46,413 bases of DNA. It comes from JADGHX01 sp035760965. GTDB taxonomy: Bacteria; Pseudomonadota; Gammaproteobacteria; Steroidobacterales; Steroidobacteraceae. Where the stretch lies: contig DASTRY010000038.1 in assembly GCA_035760965.1 (NCBI GenBank), forward strand, positions 1-46,413, given 5' to 3'. The notes under the pieces are model-generated. The model was not told the origin of the DNA. It searched no databases and was given only the letters and a program-made list of their open reading frames with translations. Positions 31,781-40,097 of this stretch are shown here, piece after piece. The position numbers and the translations under genes were made by a program. The first letter of the stretch is position 1, and each line of letters starts with the position of its first letter.

Positions 31781-33082
31781 TCAGTTCGCTGTAGGTCCTA
31801 TTGACGCCGCCTCCGTTGCGTGCCCCGCCGGGTTGCGCGACGCCGACGATATGCCGAGCCGGCGGATCGCCTGTACCGCGAGCACGGATGCGCCGGTCGC
31901 GTGGATGAGCCATCCCGCTGCCAACCCATACACGACGCCGACGAGCCCGGCTTTGCGCGCGGCGATCGCGCAGCCGACCGCGCACAGCACGGCGAGGCAC
32001 CCGCTCAGCGTGAGATAGGTGAGCTCGCGAGGCGAGGCGAGCGCGGTGGCCGCTGCGCTCGCAAGTCCATCCCACACGCGCGCGAATCCCGCCGCCACGA
32101 TGGCCGCGATCAATCCGGAGGAAATGTCGTATCGGCCACCGAGCACGTGCGCGGCGATGAGCGGCATTGCGATCACGACACCCGCCGCGGAGATCGTGCT
32201 CACCGCCGCCATGAGGGCCCCCTCGTGGCGAATCAATTTGCGCGCGGCGGCGGCGTCGTTGCAGGCGCGTATGCGCGGCAACAACGCGAAGCCCGCTCCG
32301 GTCTGGAGCATGCGGAAGGGCGAGCCGACCACCGCGGCGGCGACCGAGTACGTCGCCAGATCCTGAAGCGACAGCACGCGCGGGATGAGCAGCCGGTCGA
32401 GCTGATACATGACGGAGAGCGCCAACGCCCCCGCGACGATGGTGAGACCTTCTCGCATCAGCGCAGGCGTGAAGACCGGCTTCGAACCCGCGTGCCCGTC
32501 CTGCCAGCCGACGCGCCAGCCGATCAGCGCCGTGATCGCATAGCCGACGGCGAGCACGGTCGCAACGCTTGCCGCACTGCGACTTCCGATCGCGATCAGG
32601 AACAGTACGCTCGCGAGCAATACCCAGTTGTGGATCTGCGTCAGCAGCAGCGACGCGCCGAATGCCTGCCGGGATTGAAACAGGGTCGCAGCCACGCGAT
32701 TCGTCGCCGCCAGCACCACGGTGAAGGCGAGGAGCGCCACAAGCTCCGCCCGCAGCTGATAGATCGCCGCCGCGGCACCGGCAATCGCGATGCTCACGAG
32801 CGCGGCCCCGAGCAGGCTGCGCGCCAGCAACCCGGCGCTCGCGACGAATCGATAACGGATCATCAGCGTCGGCCAGCCCAGCGGCCCGAGCGTGATGCCG
32901 AGCTGAGTGAGCGCGAGGACGAGCGCGACCGCGGCGTACTCCTCGGCGGGAAGCACGCGCGCGAGCGCGATATTGCCGAGTGCGGCACCCACGCCGCCCA
33001 GCGCAAAGGACATGGCCGCAACGAGAGCCGGCGAGCGGCGCACCGCGAAACGCGTCGGCAAGCGGAGCCGCGCAACTCTCAT
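31781..33082 (-). CDS. Polysaccharide/lipid flippase-like membrane protein (MOP superfamily)
   Basis: The 433-residue protein has about twelve hydrophobic helices, few charges between them and the general look of the Wzx/MviN/MATE (MOP) superfamily: an early ALGNIALARVLPAEEYAAVAL segment and a central LDRLLIPRVLSLQDLATYSVA segment, where the LSxxxxGxY/A motif of O-antigen flippases falls. Such proteins move lipid-linked sugars or lipids across the inner membrane. AAGGAG at 33087-33092 fixes the start. It precedes the ATP-grasp and AsnB-like genes on the same strand, with a 136-base gap holding a separate promoter. No glycosyltransferase or polymerase is beside it, so the cargo is unknown. Confidence 0.8.
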   Translation of the reverse strand: MRVARLRLPTRFAVRRSPALVAAMSFALGGVGAALGNIALARVLPAEEYAAVALVLALTQLGITLGPLGWPTLMIRYRFVASAGLLARSLLGAALVSIAIAGAAAAIYQLRAELVALLAFTVVLAATNRVAATLFQSRQAFGASLLLTQIHNWVLLASVLFLIAIGSRSAASVATVLAVGYAITALIGWRVGWQDGHAGSKPVFTPALMREGLTIVAGALALSVMYQLDRLLIPRVLSLQDLATYSVAAAVVGSPFRMLQTGAGFALLPRIRACNDAAAARKLIRHEGALMAAVSTISAAGVVIAMPLIAAHVLGGRYDISSGLIAAIVAAGFARVWDGLASAAATALASPRELTYLTLSGCLAVLCAVGCAIAARKAGLVGVVYGLAAGWLIHATGASVLAVQAIRRLGISSASRNPAGHATEAASIGPTAN

Positions 33083-33300
33083 GTGGCTCCTTCGGATGCG
33101 GCCAGGCGGAACCTCAGCGCTTCAGCAAACTGGATTCCCAACCGGCCGGCACGCGGCTTGGGACTCGGCGCCGGACGAGCGCCGACCATGCGATCACGGG
33201 CCGAGAGAGCGCATTGCCTCGATGAAGAGGGACACGAGCGTGTGCGGCGCGCCCCTCTCCGCATGGCCGAGCTCGGCGACGGCCGGCAGTGAAGGCTGTC
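33083..33300. other. Gap between PqiC-like and flippase genes
   Basis: These 218 bases separate the MCE operon from the flippase. They must carry the flippase promoter and its AAGGAG site (33087-33092). I find no convincing small gene, strong palindrome or terminator with a T-run. One reading opposite to the flippase runs through but has no homology I recognise. Confidence 0.4.
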
Positions 33301-33870
33301 TCAGGACAAGTCGGCCGCAATCCGATCCGCGACTCGACCGAGCACGACGCTCATCGCGCGCGCCTGATCCGCGGCATCGCCCGAGCGCGCGGGCTCCGCG
33401 AGCTCGACTTCATGCCGTGCGCGCGGCTCATCGCGTCCGCTGTCGAAGAACGAATAGCTGCCGGTGAACACCACCGCACCGCTCGGCTCCGTCTCGAAGC
33501 GCAGAATGTCCACGACAACGGCGATCGTTCCGGGCGGCGCCGGCGCGTCCGGCAGAATCACGTGCTCCGCGCCCAGTCGCGTGACCAAGTCCTGCGTCAG
33601 GACCGTTCTGATCATGTCCGCGAGCGGCGCGGCCCAACGCTCCTGCCCGCTCAGGGTGACGCGATTGGCTTCGCTCTGCTGTACCACCTCGCGACGATCG
33701 AGAAGCCGCGGAATGTGCACGGCGACGACCTTCACCAACGCCTGCGTTGCCGGCTGCGATGCCGCCGGCTCGACGGCGTCCAGCTTGAAAAAGCGCACCG
33801 GCGGGCTCGAACCGCAGGCGACGACCAGTGCGGCGAGAGCGAGCACGGCGGTCGTGCGTTCCCTGCGCAT
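33301..33870 (-). CDS. PqiC-like outer membrane lipoprotein of an MCE transport system
   Basis: The 189-residue lipoprotein has a short signal with lipobox LVVAC (lipidated C19). It then follows the ABC-type transport auxiliary lipoprotein (DUF330/PqiC) pattern: SPPVRFFKLD, IPRLLDRREVV with WAAPLADMIRTVLTQDL, and a final mixed helix. PqiC anchors the PqiB tunnel at the outer membrane. The ATG follows the MCE gene's TAG stop directly, so the two are translated together. Sequence, size and position agree. The name pqiC is by family only; the partner is closer to a shortened PqiB/LetB. Confidence 0.87.
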   Translation of the reverse strand: MRRERTTAVLALAALVVACGSSPPVRFFKLDAVEPAASQPATQALVKVVAVHIPRLLDRREVVQQSEANRVTLSGQERWAAPLADMIRTVLTQDLVTRLGAEHVILPDAPAPPGTIAVVVDILRFETEPSGAVVFTGSYSFFDSGRDEPRARHEVELAEPARSGDAADQARAMSVVLGRVADRIAADLS

Positions 33871-35175
33871 CTAGTCGGATCGCCCTCTCAGGAGGCTTTC
33901 GGGATGCTGATCGAGATAGTCGGCAAGCGATCTGACCGCGCGCGCCGCGTCCGTCAGCTCGCGCAGCGATTGCTGCAGATTGCCGTTCGGCGAAGTGGGG
34001 GCGGCACCCATCGTGCTGCGCGCGGCAGCGACCGTCGTCTCCATCTCGTTCGCGGTCTTGCGCAAACTCTCCGCGGCCTCGCGTGCGCTCTCGAGCGTCG
34101 GAGCGACCTTGGGACCCGCGACATGCAAGGTGTTGTCGAGCTCGGTGAGCGCGGCGTCGAGGTGTCGGATGCTCGCGTCGAGCTGCGGCGATCCCGCGAG
34201 CCTGCGCACGCGTTCGGTGATGACGCGAACGTTCTCCGCGATCTCGCCGATGGGCACATGGCTGGCTTGCGCAAGAAGCTGGTCGAAGGCCTGCCCGCCG
34301 GCGGCAGGAATGCGCGGGTAGCGATCTCCGGCACGCAGGGTCTCGGTGCTCTGCGCCTCGGAAGGCAGCATGTCGAGCAAGATCGCGGTGCCGCCGATGA
34401 GAGGCGGCGTGCGCACAAGCCGTGCGCGCAATCCATGGCGCACGAGCTCGTCGAGCGCAGTGCTCATCAGCGCTCCCCAGTCGCGATCGGCCGCAGCTCG
34501 CGCACCGCGAATGTGAAAGCGCGTCGGATCGAGCACCACGACGACGGGCGTGCTCACCTTGCCCGTCGCGGCATCCGTCACGAGCTCCGTCCTGGCGACC
34601 TCGCCCACCTTGAAGCCGCGCAGCGTGACCGGCGCGCCCGCCTCGAGGTCCCCGACCGAACCGTCGAACGAGATTTCGTACGAGACGCGCACCGCGAGTG
34701 GGTCCGGCGCGCGTCCCAAGCGGCCCTCGAACCGGCGCGTCGGCGTGCCGCGGCCGGCAACGAGCACGATCTTGGGTCCGGAGACGATCGCGCCGAGCGA
34801 CGCCGGGTCCGCAAAGCTCGGGTGCGCGCCCTCGAGATAGAAGCGACTGCCCGTCGTGAGATACGGCGCCATGTTCTTGTCCATGTCGAAATGCGCGATG
34901 ACATGGAAGCCGTCCGCATCCAGTTTGAGGCGGGTCAACGTGCCCACGTCCAGACCCCGATGCAGCACGTGGGTGCTGCCCACTTTCATCTCCGCCGCAT
35001 CCTCGAAGCGCACGGCGACATCGATGCCGCGCGCGCTGAGCGCACGCACGAGAAGCCACGCCATGATGCCGACGGCCGCGAGCGGCACCGCCCAGATCCA
35101 TCCGGGCCACTGGCTCCTGTAGGTGAGCGCCACGGCGCGCTCGGGTGGGGGCGAGCCATTTTGATTGCCGTTCAT
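33871..35175 (-). CDS. MCE-domain protein (PqiB/LetB type) spanning the periplasm
   Basis: The 434-residue protein has an N-terminal transmembrane helix (about residues 26-46) after WPGWIW. It then has two MCE domains (about 50-135, with GLDVGTLTRL, and 160-270, with GFKVGEVA), followed by a helical region rich in Leu and Glu heptads (about 300-430). Hexamers of such proteins form tunnels that carry lipids between the membranes. PqiB has three MCE domains and LetB seven, so with two this is a short variant. It overlaps the PqiA/LetA-like gene by ATGA and is followed at once by the lipoprotein. The open frame further upstream is only the opposite reading of the PqiA-like gene. Confidence 0.88.
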   Translation of the reverse strand: MNGNQNGSPPPERAVALTYRSQWPGWIWAVPLAAVGIMAWLLVRALSARGIDVAVRFEDAAEMKVGSTHVLHRGLDVGTLTRLKLDADGFHVIAHFDMDKNMAPYLTTGSRFYLEGAHPSFADPASLGAIVSGPKIVLVAGRGTPTRRFEGRLGRAPDPLAVRVSYEISFDGSVGDLEAGAPVTLRGFKVGEVARTELVTDAATGKVSTPVVVVLDPTRFHIRGARAAADRDWGALMSTALDELVRHGLRARLVRTPPLIGGTAILLDMLPSEAQSTETLRAGDRYPRIPAAGGQAFDQLLAQASHVPIGEIAENVRVITERVRRLAGSPQLDASIRHLDAALTELDNTLHVAGPKVAPTLESAREAAESLRKTANEMETTVAAARSTMGAAPTSPNGNLQQSLRELTDAARAVRSLADYLDQHPESLLRGRSD

Positions 35176-36374
35176 GAGCGACGCGCGAGCCCGGCGTCCC
35201 ACAGCATGCGTGGGTCGAAGGCGCGGCTCGCCAGCATGGTCAGCGTGACGACGAGGATGAACGCCGTCGCTCCGCCGGATGCGCCCGCCGTCGCGAGCGC
35301 GCCGAACTGCAGCAGAGGCGCGAACACGGCGATGGTGAACACGTCGATGTTCGACCAGCGCCCGATCTCGTCGATGAGCCGATAGAGGCGCGTCTTCCGG
35401 CGCAGATGATGCGGCGAGCCCCGCCGCACCGAGAGCAGGAGCCAGCCGAGCCCCGCGAGCTTGAGCAACGGGATGGTGATGCTGGTGCAAAAGATCAGAA
35501 CACCGAGCGGCCAGAGCCCGGCGCGAAAGAGGTCCGCGATGCCGTCGACGATGCGATGATCGACACGCTCGCCGAGCTGCAGGTCCGTGCTCATCGGAAA
35601 CACATTGGCGGGCACGTAGAGAACGAGCCCGGCGATCACGAGCGCGGTCGTGCGAATGAGCGCATCGGGCTTGCGTCCATGGAGCCGCAAGCCGCACCGC
35701 GGGCACGGCTGCGTATGCATCTCGACCGGCTGCACCAGCTCGCAGGCCGTGCACGCAACCGCTTGCGCGGGCGCGAACGTCGGCTCCGGACTGATTGCAC
35801 GCCACACGGCTCGTCTGTCGAGCGTGGCTTGCGTGAGCATGGCGAGTATCGCGGCGAAGATGATGCAAATGCCGCCCGGATCCACGGTCACATCGGCTGT
35901 TGCCGCGAGCCGGCTGTATCCGACGGCGCAGCCGATGAGGAACACGTCGGGCATGGCCCACGGTGCGAGCCAGTGGCTCCAGCGAAACGCCGGCCCGAGC
36001 CAGCGCTTGCGCAACCCGAGGCGCAGGCACGTGAGCGTCGCGCTGAGCACAGTGAAACGCGCTAGCGGGAATACGATGGCGCAGGCGCCAACCAACCCGG
36101 CAAGCAGAACCCAGTGCTGATCCCACATGACGCGCACGCCCGATGCCATGCGACTCTCGCGCGTCATCCCCAGAATCGATACGTGCATCAGCGGCAGGAT
36201 GTTGGCGGGAATCAGCAGGCCGAGCGTGCCGAGGCTGCACAGCAAGGCGGCATCGAGACTGTGGCCGCTCGTCCGTTCCAGCCGTTTGCCGCACAACGCG
36301 CACAACGCTACGGCTCGCGCCGGCAGCTCAGGCGACTCCTGAAGCAAGCCGCAGTCGGAGCACGCCACCGTCAC
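35172..36374 (-). CDS. PqiA/LetA-family inner membrane protein
   Basis: The 400-residue protein is built of two repeats, each a zinc-ribbon followed by about four helices: C5/C8 with C25/C28, and C208/C211 with C224/C227. PANILPLMHVS in the first and VPANVFPMSTDL in the second are the family's most conserved segments. PqiA/LetA proteins couple with MCE tunnels to move lipids at the inner membrane. The start is taken as a GTG at 36374, which puts the first CxxC at residue 5 and follows an AAGG site. The frame stays open to 36638 with no better start. Gap to hpnA is 71 bases, so cotranscription with the hopanoid operon is possible. Confidence 0.87.
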   Translation of the reverse strand: MTVACSDCGLLQESPELPARAVALCALCGKRLERTSGHSLDAALLCSLGTLGLLIPANILPLMHVSILGMTRESRMASGVRVMWDQHWVLLAGLVGACAIVFPLARFTVLSATLTCLRLGLRKRWLGPAFRWSHWLAPWAMPDVFLIGCAVGYSRLAATADVTVDPGGICIIFAAILAMLTQATLDRRAVWRAISPEPTFAPAQAVACTACELVQPVEMHTQPCPRCGLRLHGRKPDALIRTTALVIAGLVLYVPANVFPMSTDLQLGERVDHRIVDGIADLFRAGLWPLGVLIFCTSITIPLLKLAGLGWLLLSVRRGSPHHLRRKTRLYRLIDEIGRWSNIDVFTIAVFAPLLQFGALATAGASGGATAFILVVTLTMLASRAFDPRMLWDAGLARRS

Positions 36375-36445
36375 GATCCTGTACCTTACGCGGGACAATG
36401 GAGCCGCAATTCTCGATCCCGCCGCGAAGAGCAGCCCCGGCTGGA

Positions 36446-37435
36446 TCAGCGGCGCAGCAATCCCACCTCGCGAAACCAGCCCACCGCGTCGCGGATCGCG
36501 AGGATGGGAGCACGCCACTGATACCCGAGCTCCTGCACCGCCCGCTCGCTGGAGAAGTACATCGGCTTGCGCGCCATTCGCACTGCCTCCACCGAGATCT
36601 GCGTCGTGCGGCCGACGATGCGTGCGGCCAGGTCGCACACGTGCGCAACGGGCAACACTGCCGCGTGCGGCAGCCGGATGCGAGGCGCGCGCGCATTCGC
36701 GGCGCCCGCAATGTCTGTCAGGAGCTGGGCGAGCGTCACGTTCTCGCCGCCGAGGATGTAGCGCTCGCCGCTTCGTCCGCGCTCGAACGCCAGCAGATGG
36801 CCCTCGGCGACGTCGTCGACGTGAACGACATTGAGCCCAGTATCCACGTACGCCGGGATGCGGCCCGCTGCGGCGTCGAGCACCATGCGACCGGTCGGCG
36901 TCGGCCGGCGATCGCGCGGGCCGATGGGCGTCGATGGATTCACGATCACGACGTCGTCGCCTTCAGCGGCGGCGGCCTGTGCCAGCATTTCGGCGAGGCA
37001 CTTGGAACGCTTGTAGTGGCCGATCACCTTTTCGAGAAACAGCGGGTCGCATTCGCGACCTGCCCCACCGTCGGAGTCGACGCCGATCGTCGCGACACTG
37101 CTGGTCACGACCGATCGCGCCACACGCGCCTTGCGGGCTGCGCGCAGAACGTTTGCGGTTCCGTGCACGTTCACGCGATACATCTCCGCGCAGTCGTGAA
37201 CGCCCAAGCGATAGTCCGCGGCCGTGTGAAACAGCGCATCGCAGCCGGCCATCGCCCGATCGAGCGACGACTCATCGGTCACGTCGCCGGTGACCAGGTC
37301 CACGGCCAGACCTTGCAGGTTGGCGAGATTGCTCTGCGGGCGCGCGAGAACGCGCACCTGCCAACCGTGTCGCAGGAGGGCTCGGACGACAGCCGAGCCG
37401 ACGAAGCCCGTGCCGCCTGTGACGAGCGCAATCAC
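36446..37435 (-). CDS. hpnA: Hopanoid-associated NAD-dependent sugar epimerase HpnA
   Basis: The 329-residue extended SDR starts with VTGGTGFVGSAV (Rossmann GxxGxxG) and has TSSVATIG and HYKRSK (the YxxxK catalytic pair). The later NPSTPIGPRDRRPTPTG segment with YVDTGLNVVHVDD is specific for the HpnA group of hopanoid clusters. It is thought to act on the sugar-derived side chain of extended hopanoids, but the substrate is not settled. It begins with GTG overlapping the hpnG stop. It ends the four-gene hopanoid operon and is followed by the MCE transport genes. Confidence 0.92.
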   Translation of the reverse strand: MIALVTGGTGFVGSAVVRALLRHGWQVRVLARPQSNLANLQGLAVDLVTGDVTDESSLDRAMAGCDALFHTAADYRLGVHDCAEMYRVNVHGTANVLRAARKARVARSVVTSSVATIGVDSDGGAGRECDPLFLEKVIGHYKRSKCLAEMLAQAAAAEGDDVVIVNPSTPIGPRDRRPTPTGRMVLDAAAGRIPAYVDTGLNVVHVDDVAEGHLLAFERGRSGERYILGGENVTLAQLLTDIAGAANARAPRIRLPHAAVLPVAHVCDLAARIVGRTTQISVEAVRMARKPMYFSSERAVQELGYQWRAPILAIRDAVGWFREVGLLRR

Positions 37436-38163
37436 GGCCGCGCGGGGGCCGGCCGTTGCGGCGCCAGTCCTGCACGGATTGCCGGCGTCTGTGCCATGGA
37501 TGCGAGCGTTGCGCGCGCCGCGCGGTATCTGAAGCCCAATCGCACGAGCGCCGGCAGCTCGTGAGCGCGCACCACGCAGGTGAGCAGCGTGCGAACATCG
37601 ATTCTGCTTGCGCCGCCCGCCGCTGCGATCGCGGCAAGGGGAATCGAGTCGGCCGCCGTGTCGACGATGACGCGCAGTACGATGAACGGCACGGCCAGAC
37701 CGGACGCCACCTCCGCGACGGCGCCACTCTCCATGTCCACCGCGCGAGCCCCCGTTTCGCGAAAGGCACCGGCCTTCTCGGCGCACGTCCGCAGCACGCG
37801 CGGCGCGGCGAGAATCGTGCCGATGCAGGTCGCTCGATACTGCACGAGTTGTCTTGCGAGGGTTGCGTGCCACGTCAGACTGACCGGTACGCCACCCCCT
37901 CGCCTGTCGATGACTTCGACGGGAAGGAAGATCGTGCCGGCGGCCAGCGTCGGATCGAGCGCCCCTGCAAGACCCCAGCTGACGAGCGAGGTGGCGCCGA
38001 CATCCACGAGCATGCGTGCCGCATCTGCGGCGCGCTCCTTGCCCATACCTGCGCACGCGAGCAGCGAGCCATCATGCAACCTGACCCATCGCTCGCCCGA
38101 GCGCAGTACGCCGAAATGGCGCGCCTCGCGCTCGAGCGCGCAAACGAATCCGACTGCGCTCAA
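37432..38163 (-). CDS. hpnG: Hopanoid-associated phosphorylase HpnG (adenosylhopane nucleosidase)
   Basis: The 243-residue nucleoside phosphorylase-like protein should remove adenine from adenosylhopane to give ribosylhopane (or its phosphate). Family marks are SWGLAGALDP, the ribose-binding ARAVDMESGAVAEVA (MES motif), and FIVLRVIVDTAADSIP. The only start that fits is TTG at 38163, which overlaps the cyclase stop (TTGA). No ATG lies close to the conserved LSAVGFVCALEREA start. The hpnA start overlaps its stop. HpnH, which makes the substrate, is encoded about 6 kb away. Confidence 0.9.
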   Translation of the reverse strand: MSAVGFVCALEREARHFGVLRSGERWVRLHDGSLLACAGMGKERAADAARMLVDVGATSLVSWGLAGALDPTLAAGTIFLPVEVIDRRGGGVPVSLTWHATLARQLVQYRATCIGTILAAPRVLRTCAEKAGAFRETGARAVDMESGAVAEVASGLAVPFIVLRVIVDTAADSIPLAAIAAAGGASRIDVRTLLTCVVRAHELPALVRLGFRYRAARATLASMAQTPAIRAGLAPQRPAPARP

Positions 38164-40097
38164 GCGGCCACTCCTGCACACGCGTTGCGGTAGGCGGACA
38201 GCGCCCACAGCGGGAAGTAGGCGCAATACCCGTGGTACTTGAGATAGAACACGCGAGGAAAGCCCGGCGCCGTGAAATGCGGGTCGTCCCACAAGCCGTT
38301 CGACAACTGCGTGCGTACGAGAAATGCGGCGCCTCGTGCCACGGCAGCGGACGTGCCGCGCCCCGCTGCAATCAGTGCCAGCATGGCCCAAGCGGTTTGG
38401 AATGGCGTGCTCGCCGCGCCTGCGCCCCTCTCACTCGAGAGGTACGAGTCGTTGCTTTCGCCCCAGCCGCCATCGGCGTTCTGACGGGACTCGAGCCACG
38501 CGACCGCGCGGTTTACCGCCGGGTCCGTCGGGCTGATGCCCGCCTGCGCGAACGCCGTGAGCACCGACCACGTGCCGTAGATGTAGTTGGTACCCCAACG
38601 GCCAAACCACGAGCCCTCGCGCTCCTGATTCTCGCGGAGGAAGCGAATCGCTCGGCGGATCACCGGGATGTCTTGCTCGCGACCGACCCGCGCGAGCGCC
38701 GTGACGACGCGCGCCGTCACATCACTCGTCGGTGGATCGAGCAGCGCGCCGTGGTCGGCAAACGGGATCGCGTTGAGATACTCGTGCGTGTTGTCCACGT
38801 CGAACGCCGCGAATCCTCCGTTGCGGCTCTGCATGCCGACGAGCCAATCGAGCGCGCGGGCGATCGGTCGAGAGTAGCGCGCACGCTCCGGCGCATGATG
38901 CATGGCGAGCACCACGACCGCGGTGTCGTCGAGATCGGGATAGAACGAGTTCTCGAACTGAAAAGGCCAACCGCCGCCGCGCAGGTGCGGGCGCTTCACC
39001 TGCCAGTCGCCGGCGGCATCGAGGAGCTGGCGCGGCTCCAACCACGTCAGCGCTCGGGCAGCGCCGGCCAGCGCGCTCCCGCCTCCCGTCTTTTGCAATG
39101 CTAGCGCAGAAAGTGCCGTATCCCAGACGGCGGAGTTGCACGGCTGACAGTACGCAGTCTCCGCGTCCACGATGAGCAGTCGCTGGAGCGCACGCATCGC
39201 GGCTACACGCAGCGGATGCGATGGCGGATATCCGAGCACCGCCAGCGCTTCGAGCGCGTTCACCATTGCCGGGAAAATGGCGCCGAGCCCGGCTTCGCCG
39301 TTCAGACGTTCGCACATCCAGTCGTGCGCGCGGCGCATCGCCTTCTCGCGCAACCGCGCGGGAAACGCGGGCTCGAGGAGCCTGATCAGCCGATCGCCCC
39401 AGAAGCACAGCCTCGCGAGCACCGTGGCGTGTCGGCCTTCGCGCCGAAAATAGTGCCGCTCCTCGAAGGGTGGCGTCGTGAAGAGCTCCGCGATGCTCAC
39501 TCTGCCCGGATTGCACGCGCGCGCCCGCCGCGAGCAGAGAATCAGCAGCGGCACCATCACCGTGCGCGACCAGTACGACACCTTGTACAGATGAAACGGA
39601 AACCACGCGGGCAGCAGCATCAGCTCGACCGGCAGGCACGGCGCTGCACGCCAGGGGACCTGCTCGAACATCGCCAGCAGGATCCGTGTGAAAACGTTCG
39701 CGTGCGCCGCGCCGCCGCGCTGGAGGATGGCGGCGCGCGCTTTCATCATGTGCGGGGCGTTGCAATCGTCTCCGGCGAGCTTCAACGCGAAGTACGACTT
39801 CACGCTGCAGCTCACATCGACGTCGCCGCCGTAGTAGAGCGGCCACCCGCCGTGCGGCAACTGCAAATCGCGCAGATACGCGGCGAGACGCGCCTGAAGC
39901 GGCGCGTCGATATCGCCGAGAAAGTGCATCATGATCACGTACTCGGCCGGGATCGTGCAGTCCGCCTCGAGCGGGAAATCCCAGTAGCCTTGCGGAGCCT
40001 GCAATCCGAGCAGGGCGTCGCGCGCGGCCTGAATCGCGCTTTGCAACGCATCGTCGCGCTCCGCCGCCTGAATGTGCGAATCCACGTTCACAGCCAA
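38160..40097 (-). CDS. shc: Squalene-hopene cyclase
   Basis: The 645-residue protein cyclises squalene to hopene and hopanol at the membrane. It has the catalytic DLDDTA motif (388-393, family DxDDTA), repeated QW motifs (for example QNADGGWGE and QLSNGLWDD) and the GTWSVL segment near residue 508. Length fits the family (about 630-670). The start appears to be TTG at 40097, overlapping the squalene synthase stop by 10 bases. A GTG at 40091 gives nearly the same protein. It overlaps hpnG by TTGA downstream, so the whole operon is translationally chained. It is also called HpnF. Confidence 0.95.
   Translation of the reverse strand: MAVNVDSHIQAAERDDALQSAIQAARDALLGLQAPQGYWDFPLEADCTIPAEYVIMMHFLGDIDAPLQARLAAYLRDLQLPHGGWPLYYGGDVDVSCSVKSYFALKLAGDDCNAPHMMKARAAILQRGGAAHANVFTRILLAMFEQVPWRAAPCLPVELMLLPAWFPFHLYKVSYWSRTVMVPLLILCSRRARACNPGRVSIAELFTTPPFEERHYFRREGRHATVLARLCFWGDRLIRLLEPAFPARLREKAMRRAHDWMCERLNGEAGLGAIFPAMVNALEALAVLGYPPSHPLRVAAMRALQRLLIVDAETAYCQPCNSAVWDTALSALALQKTGGGSALAGAARALTWLEPRQLLDAAGDWQVKRPHLRGGGWPFQFENSFYPDLDDTAVVVLAMHHAPERARYSRPIARALDWLVGMQSRNGGFAAFDVDNTHEYLNAIPFADHGALLDPPTSDVTARVVTALARVGREQDIPVIRRAIRFLRENQEREGSWFGRWGTNYIYGTWSVLTAFAQAGISPTDPAVNRAVAWLESRQNADGGWGESNDSYLSSERGAGAASTPFQTAWAMLALIAAGRGTSAAVARGAAFLVRTQLSNGLWDDPHFTAPGFPRVFYLKYHGYCAYFPLWALSAYRNACAGVAA

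Noticed and set aside
31820..35385. Long plus-strand frames opposite the flippase and MCE genes
   Set aside because: They are Arg-rich with no recognisable domain. The minus-strand proteins have clear helices, MCE domains and a lipobox.
35176..36303. N-terminal extension of the MCE protein to 810 residues
   Set aside because: It is an out-of-frame reading of the PqiA/LetA-like gene. The ATG at 35175 sits in an ATGA overlap and gives a normal anchor.
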